DNA of 64,000 nucleotides from Viola odorata (Eukaryota > Streptophyta > Magnoliopsida > Malpighiales > Violaceae): the NCBI GenBank assembly GCA_963691705.1, contig OY829541.1:45649661-45713660 (forward strand), read 5' to 3'. Both the position numbers and the translations under genes were made by a program. The notes below the pieces were generated by a model, which was not told where the DNA came from, did not search any database, and saw nothing but the letters and a program-made list of their open reading frames with translations. Below, piece after piece: positions 41,521-53,100 of this stretch (within the stretch, counting starts at the first letter, position 1; the number at the start of each line of letters is the position of its first letter).

Positions 41521-43854
41521 GCCTTATCCAAATGGAGAATATGACTCCTTCTGTTGTTGACAATCTTGTTGTTCCTTCCCAGATGATAATTGACATTGTT
41601 ACTGCTCCCTCCTCACAAGAGCAAGTTGGAGCAAAACCCTCAACTGCTACTGCCGAAGGCAAAACTCCTCTTGTTGCCAAAGGCAAACCTCCTCCTGCTG
41701 CCAAAGTAAAGAAACCCAAAGTTTGAAAGGCCATAACTCCAAGATCTACGGTGTGGGTGCAATTTGATAGATTTGAGACTGAAGATGGTGAACCAAAAGG
41801 TAAGTGCAAATTTTGTGCTGCTGAAGTTGGTTCTCACCCTAAAGTACATGGTACTTCTGCTTTGAAAAACCATATGAAAACCTGTAAACAAGTAGCACAC
41901 TTATCTGACACCAAACAAACAGAAATTGATATGTGTGTAAGTGATGGTGGGAGTAAGACTGTAGGATCTTGGAGATTTGACTAAGATGCTTGTAAGAAGG
42001 CCTTAGGTCAGATGATAATTGAGGATGAACTACCCTTTAGTTTGTAAAGAGGTCTGGTTTTAGAAAGTTTATGGTAGTAGCACAAACTAGATTTAAGGTG
42101 CCTTCTAGGTCAACTATTTCTAGGGTCTGTTATCAGCTTTACCTTGATGAGAAAAAAAAAACTAAGTAAATTTCTTGCTACAGACTGTCAAAGGGTATGT
42201 ATTACCACTGATATTTGGACCTCAATACAAAGAATTAACTATATGTGTGTAACTGCACATTTTATTGATAATGAATGGAAATTGAACAATAATTAATTAA
42301 TTTTTTGTCCAATAAGTAGTCACAAGGGTGCTGCAATAGGAAGGGCACTTGAGGTATGTTTGAGAGAGTGGGGGATTGATAAGGTTTTCACAATTACGGT
42401 TGATAATGCTAGCTCTAATACTGGGTTGTTACACATATTAAGAAAAAAATGTTGCAGTGGGGTACTAGCATTTTAGGTGGGGAATTTGTCCATGTTAGGT
42501 GTATTGCTCATATCCTGAATTTAATGGTGCAAGATGGTCTCAAAACATTAGGGCCATCTCTTTCTAAAATTAGAGAAGCTGTTAGATATGTGAGGCAGTC
42601 CCCATCTAGGTTAGAGAAGTTTACACTGTGTGTTGAAAAAAAGAAGATTGACACAAACTCTCTTTTGTGTTTAGATGTGTGTACTAGATGAAATTTCACC
42701 TATTTGATGTTGGAAGTTGCTTGTAGATTTGAAAAGGCATTTGATGCATATGTTCATATGGATCCATATTTTAAAATTGAGCTACAGAAACGGGTGTCAA
42801 AATAGGATGCATTAGATGATGAGATTAGAAGTGAAGAAGAAAATGAAGATGGTGACAATTTGGGGGGGTTCGGGGGGGATAGGATACCTACTGAAAAGGA
42901 TTGGGTTAGTGCTAGAAGATTGTGCAGGTTTCTTAAATATTTTTATGACTTGACATGTTTTGTATCTGGATCTTTGTATGTCACCTCTAATGCTTACTTT
43001 GAAGAAATAACTAATGTTGCATGTTTGCTGAAAAATGGAGAAATAGTAATGACTTTGAACTAAATCTTTTAGCTGACGCAATGTTTGCGAAGTTCAATAA
43101 GTATTGGGGTGATGTTAGCAAATTCAATTCTTTGTTCTATATTGCTGAAGTGTTTGATCCAAGAAACAAAATTGATTTTGTGAAACTTGCATTGGCTGAC
43201 TTTCATGGTGACAATATTGGTGAGAGTTTGGGAAAGAAGGTGAGGGAGGATATGAAGAGGCTTTATATGGCTTATTGTGAGATTTATGAGCCAAAAAAGA
43301 CAACTAATGAGAGTGTAGGAAAATCTAGTAGTGGTAGTGATGTTACATTTCATAATGAAGAGGGGGATGAAATGAAAAATGATAGAAAATTAAGATTCAA
43401 AAGGTTAAGGTCAGAAGCTGGGGCTTTTAGGAATAAGTCTAAATTAGATTTGTATTTGCACGAAGATGTTGTCCAAGATGAAGAAGGGTTTTGTATTCTA
43501 GATTGGTGGAGAAAGCATTCCTCTAGGTATCCGATTTTATCAAGAATGGCAAGGGATGTGTTGGTTGTCCCTGTTTCCAATGTTGCTTCTGAATCTGCAT
43601 TCAGCACTGGAGGAAGAGTCATGGATTCCTTTAGGAGCTCACTAACTCCTAGGGGTGTACAAGAACTGGGCCGGACCGGGAACCGGACCGGTACAGTCTT
43701 TTTTTGACCCGGACCGGACTAGCCCGTCTTTTTTTTTTTTTACCCTGACCGGAAACTTCAGGTTCGGTCCGGTTCTCCAACCCTCAAAATCCGGGAACCG
43801 GCCCGGAGAACCAGTAGAACCGGAAATATATATATATATGCACAATAATATCAA

Positions 43855-43931
43855 AGTTTCCATTTGGTTTAATGATTAACTCATCACCTATTATATTAAA
43901 GGATTTGAGGTTCAAATCCTCTTGGCTCCCA
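43855..43931 (+). other. tRNA-like sequence with pol III boxes
   Basis: A B-box GGTTCAAATCC (about 43911-43921) follows an A-box-like TGGTTTAATGATTAA and precedes CTTGGCTCCCA. It looks like a decayed tRNA or SINE head. The acceptor stem does not pair well, so it is not called a tRNA gene. Confidence 0.3.
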
Positions 43932-44983
43932 CTTTTTTTTTCTTTTCTAAACTTAACTCCTCCTCTCTTTTTCTTCCTTCTAAACTATATTAAAATTCCT
44001 CATGCATATATATTTTTCTTTCTAGTAATATAGTTGTAAATTGTAATAGTCATTTATATAGTTAATATGTATAAAATAAGACCATTAATTATTAATAATA
44101 TAGCTATTAATTATTATCAATTGTCATAAAATTACAAATTACAAATTGCTTAGAGTTTTATGCTTTTAATTTAAATTGTATTAATGTTTAAATTATTAAT
44201 GTATTATGCATTTCTCCTTCTTTTTTTCTTTTAAACTCAATTAAAAATCCTCATTTTTTTCTTTTTATTTGTTATTTTAAATACAAAATTTTATTAAGGA
44301 CGTTATATGAACTAAAAAATAAAATTTTAATAGTCATTTATATAGTTAGCATGATACATACAAGTAATATATTATTATAAATTATAATAGTCATTTATAT
44401 AGTTAATATGTATAAAGTAAAACCATTAATTATTAATAATATAGCTATTAATTATTATCAATTGTCATAAAATTAAAATTTACTAATTGTTTAAAATTTT
44501 ATACTTTTAATTTAAATTGTATTAATGTTTAAATTGTTAATGTATTATTGTAAATCATGTTTAATGTCAAAACGACATCGTTTGTTCTTTCTGGAATATG
44601 AGTATATGTCCCTCACTTGTTGATTTTGGAAGTGCATTCTTGTATTTGCAAAGTAGTAGTAGTAGTACCAACCGTGGGTTTCAGAATCTAAACTACCCAG
44701 TAATAGGAAATTCGACATTTGATGTTGATGGCCCCAAAATAAGTGGAATCTTCTGTTTGTTTCTTGTTTTCTGCTGGTGAATAAAGGAGTTTTGGTTTTA
44801 TTTGGATAAATGTTTGGAATGTGGTCACTGTTCGTACATCTTTTACACCTTTTTTGTTTGTTTATGTTTTTTATTGAATTGAATTGAATTGAATTGCTGA
44901 GTATGGACCTGGGTTTCAAAGTTTTGAAATGAGGGGGAAAAAACAAATTAGGGCTGTAAGCCATTGAAGAATTTTCCATAGAC

Positions 44984-45394
44984 ATGCTAATATGCTTTAA
45001 ACAACCAGAACCCAGTAAGGTATTTTGATAGGAGAGACTTTGTTCTCCTTGTTCTTCATTTTGAGTGCTGATATTGCTAGATCTATGAATGAACCTGGCT
45101 TATATGTTTGCATTATGCCTAGGATTCTTGTGGACTTGTTTCAAAATTTACTACTTCTTTTTTGTATAGATTATAAACCAAAATAGGATCGATTCAAGTA
45201 CTATCAATGCTACCAATATTATTGAGAACCATGACTTCTCCAACGGGCTGCATTCTTGGCACCCAAATAGTTGTGATGGATGCGTGGCTTCAGCGGAGTC
45301 TGGCCACCCAGGACTTGTAATGAAGCCCGGTCCCAATTATGCAGTTGTTTCAAATAGAAAGGAATGCTGGCAAGGCTTGGAACAGGATAATTAG
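44984..45394 (+). pseudogene. Captured GH10 xylanase gene fragment (CBM22-type N-terminus)
   Basis: Exon 1 (44984-45019) MLICFKQPEPSK; intron 45020-45169 with GT..AG; exon 2 (45170 on) encodes NATNIIENHDFSNGLHSWHP, CDGCVASAESGHPGL, YAVVSNRKECWQGLEQD, then TAG at 45392. NII.NHDFS.GLHSWHPN and ECWQGLEQDIT are characteristic of the carbohydrate-binding repeats of plant endo-1,4-beta-xylanases (XYN1 type). Only about 85 codons are kept and no catalytic domain is present. The retained intron means DNA-level capture. Both pieces stay in one frame. Confidence 0.75.
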
Positions 45395-46259
45395 CTGTGC
45401 TGGATATAATATATTGAGTATTTGTATTTGTGTGCAAGATTTAGTATTTTTATTAATTATTATTAAAAATAAATAAATCCGGGTCAGAACCGGACCGGAC
45501 CGGAAGTGTCCGGTCCAATTCAGTTCTGTCCCGGACAAGAACCGGTAATTCCGGTCCGGTCCGGTTCTAGCCTAAGAACCGAACCAGACCGGCCCGTGTA
45601 CACCCCTACTAACTCCTAGAGTTGTGCAATCTCTGATTTATGCACAAGATTAGTTTACAAGATCCAAAGAAGCCATCAAAATTGAAAAAAACATAGCTGA
45701 ACTTGACAAGTGGGAAGCTTGTAAGAATTTTGTGCTTGTTGCCTTGTTGTTTGTAAGTCTTTTAAATTTCTAATTCTAATTGAATTTATTTGATTATTTA
45801 CAGAGTACGCAGAAGTGGAGAATCAGTCAACAATCACTAAATTGTGATTTGGATGGATGTACTGTAGGATTGTTCTGTTCTTATAGTTGGCTGCAAGTTT
45901 TTTGGATTAACATGTATGTGAAATTGATGGAGCAATCATGGTTCATTGCTTAGTTAGGTTCTTGCCTGTTTATGTTCAGAGTTGAATTGTGATTTGGAGA
46001 TACAGTAGGGTTGTGATTTCGGAATTTGGTACTTGTATGAAAATTTGGAACTGGTTTTTAAAATTTGATACTTGTATGAAAATTTCAGAATTTCGATTTT
46101 TTGTCGGAAAATCGAACTTCCGAACTTATTATTTCGGTTTTGGAAGTTCGGTTTTTAGAAAACAGAACTTCAGAACGGAATAAAATTCTAAAATTTGGAA
46201 TTTTAGAATTTCAATTTTTGGAAGTTCGAAAGTTCAGAATTTCGGAACAACGCACACTA

Positions 46260-47135
46260 AGTAAGAAGCTGATAAAATCATACAAGCATTCACAACAACT
46301 GTTTTCATGCCAGCGCGATGTGCACATTTATCATTTTCTGACTTGCAATGAATTTTTTATAATATAAAAATTATATAATTAGTATTTTATATTATTAGTT
46401 TGATGTGAAGGTTTTATTTATTTAGTTTTATTATATTATTATATTTATATATTTATACAATACTTTCAATTAAAAGTAATTAATTGTAATAATAATAATA
46501 ATAATTAGACTTATGATTAGTAAATATAATAATATTTTACTTTTGTTATAATAGTAGTAATAATTAAATAACAAGTAGAAACTGTAGATAGAAGTGAAGA
46601 TAAAATAGATATTATTTTAATTACCTACAAGATTTTAATTTTAATGTGTATTTTATTAAACTTTATTAATTAGAATGAATATTTTTAAAGGTATAAATGT
46701 GACAAATAAGATAAACATTGAGTAAATTTGATAATAAAAATAACAATTGAATTTCCATTGAATGCATTAGTTGAGTAATTAATTAGTTTATTAACAATTA
46801 ATAATTTTTTTAGTAATTATTGTAAATATTACGTGTGAAATTAACATTAAGAAAGAGGGAAAAGGTAACCGATGATGATCTCGTATGAATTTTCATTTAT
46901 TAAATTGAAAAAATCAAATAGAACATGCGAATTATTACAAAATAATGGTGTGGCCAATCCCTACTTGTATAGAAGAATTTATACTACACGAGGAAATGAA
47001 ACCACTCCCATTTCACAATTTACACTCTTTTACACCACATTTCCAAGTTTTTGCCTAGACAATTGCTACTATTCTGCAAATACATTTCTCTTGCTTTCGG
47101 TGCTCGACCGGGTCCGTGCGTGGAACCACAGACCA
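46260..47135. other. AT-rich spacer and probable ACC 3' UTR
   Basis: 46260-46860 is very AT-rich with TAATAATAATA runs and no gene. From about 46870 to 47135 base composition rises and is probably the 3' UTR of the carboxylase gene; the cleavage site cannot be placed. Confidence 0.4.
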
Positions 47136-50100
47136 TCAATTAAGCACCTTTCGAAGTTCATCGATTAGTTGACCTCGACTTGATGGCTCCACCTGCGTAA
47201 AATATGATAAAGTATCACTCCGGCGCCGCGCCCGAAAAGTACAATCAAGGTTGGTGTACAAGTGAAGAATAGAATACAATGATGACTTACCTTGCTTAGA
47301 AGTGCAGCAAGACCTTGCGGTAGAGCTTTCAAATCTGATGCAGATTCACCAATAGTTGTTAAATGCATCAATACCTTCTGGACCCGCAATTCTTGCAGCT
47401 TTTCTTCGTAGTTTCCTGAATTACCCTTCCATGCAAAGAAAGCTTCGTCATCCAACCAAGCATTCTCCCTGCCCTGAGCGATATCTGACTCCAGAAACCA
47501 CTTTTTGATCAAGTCTGCTGCGGATTTATGAGACAACTGATCACCAGCAGCATCTTTGGCAGCACTGATCAGCGAACCCTCTGCAATTCTCCTGCGTAAC
47601 CTTCTGAAGAAGTAAAAGCGTGATCGATCCCAGTCCACAACTTCTCTTATCACCCCCTTTGCGGCCATCCTTAAGGAACTATCATGAAGCTCGGCAAATC
47701 TTGTGGCTATCTGAGTGTAAAGAGGTAAGAGCTGCTTTTCACGAGTTTTTACCTGCTGTTGCAGATCTTCAACCATCCCGTAAGTTCCACTGTTCTTGGC
47801 TTCCTGAAGCTTTGCCTTCAAATTGATAAGCTGTTGATCAAGCCTGCCCATGCACTCAAGCAGCTCCTTTGACCTGAATTTGATCTCAATCATACCTTCT
47901 GGTTCAAGGACATTACCTTTTGCTGTTCGATCAGCATACATTTCAATATGGTCCGCATTGATCTGACTGTCTACGACAACCCATGCTCCACCACGAAGCT
48001 CACCCATCATAGGGATGTAGACGAAAACTGGTTGTTTGTATGTCCTCAGGTTCTCAACAATGGTTGAGCCGGCCTGGAGGATACCTTCAAACAGGTCCCT
48101 CTGCCCACCGGAAAAACCTCTCCAGTTGGCTAGAATGAAAAGGGGAAGCTCTTCCCTGTTGAAATCCAATATTGCTTGAGCTGTTTTGGTTGCAGAATCT
48201 GGAAACCATACTTGCCCAGCCTGAGGGACAACTCTCTCATGGGAATCAAGCTGTCCGGGATCAGGAGGGATCACTTGCATTACAGTCTGTGTCTCAACAG
48301 CCACTATTCCTACAGGGATTCCTCCAAGCTTTGCCCTTCCAGTAACAACCGTCCTCGCCCAACCTTCCAATGTCTCAACAAAGCTATCTCTGTCAAAGAT
48401 ACCCCCAAGCCACTTTCCACTACAATCCAAAACCCCACTGATAGCAGCACGAGGATCGCATGAATTCTCTGGGATATACTCCACAGGCCTCTCTGGAGGA
48501 TCTGATGGACTTACGACAGGGAGTTCACCGCCTACACAGGGAGGAATACAGCTTAGCCACTTTAGAATAGCTGAAACCCCTTCAAGATCATCTGAGACAG
48601 TAAGATGAACCACCCCATTGGTTGCCATAATTTTTGGTCCACCAAGTTGCATGTGGGAACTGTACACCTCCCGACCAAGCAGTTTGTTCAATGCAGAGAA
48701 ACCCGTCAAAATAATAGGCTGATCAAGCCTCTGTATGCACCGCATACCAAGTCGAGCAAGATAAGCACCAATCCCCACAGTTCTGCCAGTCACATATGTT
48801 AAGGTAAAAGTTTCCTTGTATGCCCTGGAATATGCACCAGCAATTGCCCCACTTCCAGACAAGTTCTCGACCCCCAAGCCATCTTCCTTCCCAACAATGG
48901 CATCGATCACCCATCTTATTTCTCCATTCTCTAGCTTCAACTCATGCGCTATCACAGATGATTCAATGTGAGCATGATCCTCAGGACTTAGATAGACATA
49001 CTGGAAACCGCGCTCAGGGCACAACTCATCCGACCAACCAACTTTAAAGCAGGATTTAACTTCCTCAGCAACACCAATACGTGCGCCTGAATTTGCGGCC
49101 AAATAAATTAATGGAAGTTTCTTGGTGCAGGCCAGATCAGTCACTGCAAGAAAGAATGCATCCTCTCTGGGGCCAAAAGACCCAGCTTTAAAGGTCACAT
49201 CATTTGCTACAATCAAAAAAATTCTTCCTGAAGGGAACTCAGGAGTGGACATTTCCATGCACCATGCTACCATGCCAATGTCATTAAGCCCAGCTGGACG
49301 CTCCATAGGTACAATTGGAGTAACCCAGCTACCTTTTGTATCAGCAAATACGAGTTCTGTGAATCTGAGAAGACCTTTATCTTTTGGTTTTCCAGTTCCT
49401 GGAAACTGGGATGCCCATATTTGTTCCAAAGCTGTTTCAAATGCCTGAAACCAGGATGTACGTCAGATATAATTTTAGCTATTAAGTATGTTTGTATGTT
49501 AAAATGAAACTAATGTTGTGAACATGTGATACAGGACTTACCAATGGGAAATCATAGCAGTAAGTTGTGCTGCTTCTCCTTGCCACTAGGCGTTTCCTAT
49601 CAAGAGCTCCCAAAGGCTGATATTGTGCATTCACTGGTACACCGTGCAGAGGACCGTGCGTGGAAAGTGAATGGTACACCACTCCGTTTTTGATGTTATC
49701 CTCCAGTTCACGATATATCTGAATATTACATTAGCCAGATAGTTACAATTAGAGATGCTTTTCCATAAAGACTAACTTCAAGAACCAACTCCATTACATC
49801 CTCTGGATATTTCTAGCATGTTTTTCCTCACCTATTGCATGCAAAAATTCTGACTGCCAACAGAAACGAAAAATTCCTCATAAAACTCACAGTTCCAAAC
49901 TAAACAAACTGAAGGAGCAATTACGCTCAAACAATTAAGGACCTAAAAGTTTACTTACATGATAACAGAAATAGATAGGATAACCATGCAACACGAGTAA
50001 GAATTATGCTATCCAACTAAGTTTAACCAGTTGTAGAAGTTACTAACATATGCATCAGCAGCTCACTATGGTGAGATGGATGGTCGGGAGAAACATGGAA

Positions 50101-53100
50101 AACCTTGTCATGAACATATCATAGATTGTATACATATATACTTACATGTATAGCATGCGTGTGACCAGTCACATTCGTAACCACAAGCCTCCAAGCACCA
50201 TTAGCCTGTCCAGATGATGCAATCCAGAACTTCACTTCCCACTCACAAACGCCTAACTTATACATTCTCACACCTACAGATGCATGTATATCCCTAGCGA
50301 ATTCTTCTATGATTGCCCCAACAGCAGCTTCCTCTTGGTCAGCATCTACGTCAACTCTCCTGGTGAAAATACTCAAACATGAGAATTGACAAATGATACT
50401 CACTAATTTATCACAAGAAAATAATAGTCGACGAAGATCAGGTAGAGATGACAATTACTTGGGGTAAGGCACAAGATCATTTATTTGTTGCTCTCGTAAG
50501 ATACAGAGATACATATGCGCATGGTCAGATTTGACGGTTGTGTTATGCAAGTTGAGCTCCAACTCTTCCATGGCACCTACAACAGACCTCAAAATACTCC
50601 TGGAAGTGAAGGACATTCCCCATTGTGCACGAGTTGCTTCTATGTCAAGTCCTTGATATGTGTTAAATCCTTCATTTGTTGTGGGCTGTCTTACAAGTGT
50701 CCTCAGGAACATCCTCTGGATAGGCACTGGTTTGTCTGTAACTTTATACAGGTGCCATTGTCGGTCCCTGGATGGAGTATATTGTATATTTTTATAGCCT
50801 TTAAGCTTGTCCTGAAGGAGAAAATTGTAACAAACTTCAGAAGAAAGGTGTAAAAAGTGCCCTGTTTATCTCTCCTCTCCAATATAAAATAAAGGCCCAA
50901 TAGGTGACGAAGTAACGAACCAACTCAAGGTATATAGACAGTGGTGGTTCCAGGTGACGCAATAGAGGCTCTTCCTCGTAGTACTCTTTTTCTGCTGACC
51001 AATGAAATGAATGCCTCATAGGAGCTCGCCCTTCGTCTCTCTGTATAATGCAGCTAATAACACCAACACCAGCAGAACGTAAACTGGATCTCACTTCATA
51101 TTCTTTAAGTATTTTGGCCAACTTGTTAATTCTCTCTTGAGCCTGATCCTCATCACCACTGCAAAGAAGCAAAAGAAATTATCATGGGGGAACATGATAA
51201 ACACGAACTTTCTATTCCCAAGAGAAAAAAAATGTTTACGAAGGATCCTATATTAAAATCATTTTAATTGTAGGATCCTATACAAAATACATGTTGATTA
51301 TGAAGGATTTCACTACTTCTGAGGATGTACAAACTGCAACATAATCCAAAGTTTTGCGGGAGTATTTAACAAGATTAGAGGGAAATGCCATCAATACCTA
51401 TCCTGAAGAAGACTCATCTGATTGTTGATGCCTACCAATGCAATATGCATCATATTACCAGAACTAGCTGGTTCCGTGGATCCATTTGGAATTGCTTCAT
51501 GATGGTTATTTGTTGTTTCTGTCAGTGAAGCACCAATAATCGCAGGCAAAAATTGAAGAGACTTTATGATAACCATGGCTCCCCATTTCTGCTCACTGTG
51601 TTTTTCAACCAAGGGTTTATTGGATATTTGATCTTCAGATACATTCTTTCTCTCAATATGTTCTTCCAGGAACTCCCAAGAGGCAATAAGACCAGACCTG
51701 TGCCACTGCATCCTCACACTCCCCTTTACCAAATACGGCTGGTGACACATAAAATTGTTAATTACAGAAATAGTATGGAAGTAAAAGTAGAACCAAATTG
51801 TAATTCTAGCACTACAGTACCTGATATAGCCTACGGACATAAGTTTCCACAACACGCCTTTGAAGAGTGTGATCACTATGATCAAACAGACCCACAAGGG
51901 CATCTTCAACAGCTAAAGGAGCACTGACAAGATCCTCCATCCGTTCATTAATGGCACTTTTCCTTTTGGGCGTATCCATGCTTTCTCCATCCTCAGTAAA
52001 CATCTCTAATTCAGAAAGAGTTCTAGCAATGGTAGAACGAAGTTCACTCAGTTTGGTCTGTTCCATCAATTGACTTGCCTTTAGTGCCAACTGCATACAC
52101 AAATTGAATTTAAGCAATCATCAGAACCTTCACTTTTCTGGGAGATGGGCCTCGATACACGATCCAAGAAATCAATTTCTTTGCTAGTTTTTTATTTCTT
52201 TATTATTATTAGCTATTACCAAATTACACTGTAAGTTTAACAAATCACAGGATCACCCACAAAAGGACTGAATCCACTCTTATAAATCATCACAACCTAT
52301 AAACACTGGTTTGAATGAATCAAATAATGCTTTTGAAAAACCCTAATAACTTTCTGAAGAGGTAAACCGAAGGGGTAAAAAAAGCAATGCAGGTCAGAAA
52401 CTGAATATTTATACAAAGTTATTTAAGCATAATAAACAACCTCAGAATAACTTGTATGGTTAAGTTGAGAAAAGCGAATTAGCTTATCCCTGTACGCTGC
52501 GGGGTTTGGATATACTAGTTGTTCCATGAGTCGTAGTATCAGCTTATTTTTACTCCTGACACCCTGCAAGCCAAAACATGCATATATACAATATTAGTTC
52601 AACTGAAAAGCTATTTCCACAAAGACACTTGAAGAAACTAGAAAAGGCAACGCAACTGAGCATACTACAAATTATTACCTGATGTGAAAGCACAATGTCT
52701 ACAATCTTCAATAAGTCCTTTTTGTATTGAAGTCGAAGGCGCTCAATCACGTCAGCCTGAAGAAAAATGTAGCGCATAGTTTCAGAAAATTAGGATTTCC
52801 TCACTTAACAAAAAACATGACTTTGGTAATAAAAAATATTAAAAAAAAAAAAAAAACTCTTAATAACAAAGAAAATTTTCCATCTTCAAAGCTCAAGATA
52901 AGTCCTTGAAAGAAAATTGGATGGAATGTAAGTAAAATGAGGAATGGAAACCAAGCTTAGAGTGTACTGTCATTCACTGCTCAGACTCAACTGTCATACC
53001 CATATACATATGATAAGGGTTTAGGCGACAAAAGATTGTTAAAGCAATGGTGTGTACACAAGGTGCAAAGTAAGAGTGTTTTTAAAAATCCCATATAATC

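Larger units (their letters stand above)
43650..45608. mobile_element. Non-autonomous hAT element inside the hAT transposase gene
   Basis: Perfect 12-bp inverted ends TAGGGGTGTACA / TGTACACCCCTA, subterminal CCGGACCGG repeats on both sides, and an exact 8-bp duplication CTAACTCC at 43642-43649 and 45609-45616. 1,959 bp, no transposase. It carries host sequence (44984-45394). Confidence 0.92.
41532..45653 (+). pseudogene. hAT transposase (BED finger, DUF4413, hAT-C dimerisation domain)
   Basis: Starts MENMTPSVVDNLV. A BED-type zinc finger (VWVQFDRFE, CKFC, about 41752-41890) is followed by RNase H-fold parts (DIWTSIQRINYMCVTAHF about 42210, TVDNASSNTG about 42400, RCIAHILNLMVQDG about 42505), the DUF4413-like RFLKYFYDLTCFVSGS (about 42930), and the C-terminal dimerisation domain SRYPILSRMARDVLVVPVSN, ASESAFSTGGR (about 43530-43620). 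Stops or frameshifts occur near 41724, 41982, 42044, 42690, 42803 and 43020. The last codons are displaced to 45609-45653 by the element at 43650-45608. It cuts and pastes hAT elements when intact; this copy is dead. Confidence 0.8.
40321..46259 (+). mobile_element. Decayed hAT transposon
   Basis: Left end TAGGGGTGTTCACCGAAATT; right end (complement) TAGTGTGCGTTGTTCCGAAATT, both followed by dense GAAATTTC-type subterminal repeats (40330-40500 and 46010-46250). Between them lie a leader exon, an intron and a BED/hAT transposase. Target duplication is not certain: AAGTAAG occurs on both sides but with eight extra bases on the left. Confidence 0.7.

Noticed and set aside
44545..44985. 146-codon minus-strand ORF in the inner hAT element
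   Set aside because: Tyr-run and Asn/Lys-rich translation of AT-rich sequence, antisense to the xylanase leader; no similarity recognised.
47620..49448. Plus-strand ORFs across the last large ACC1 exon
   Set aside because: Antisense shadows of a strongly coding exon; no start context or similarity.
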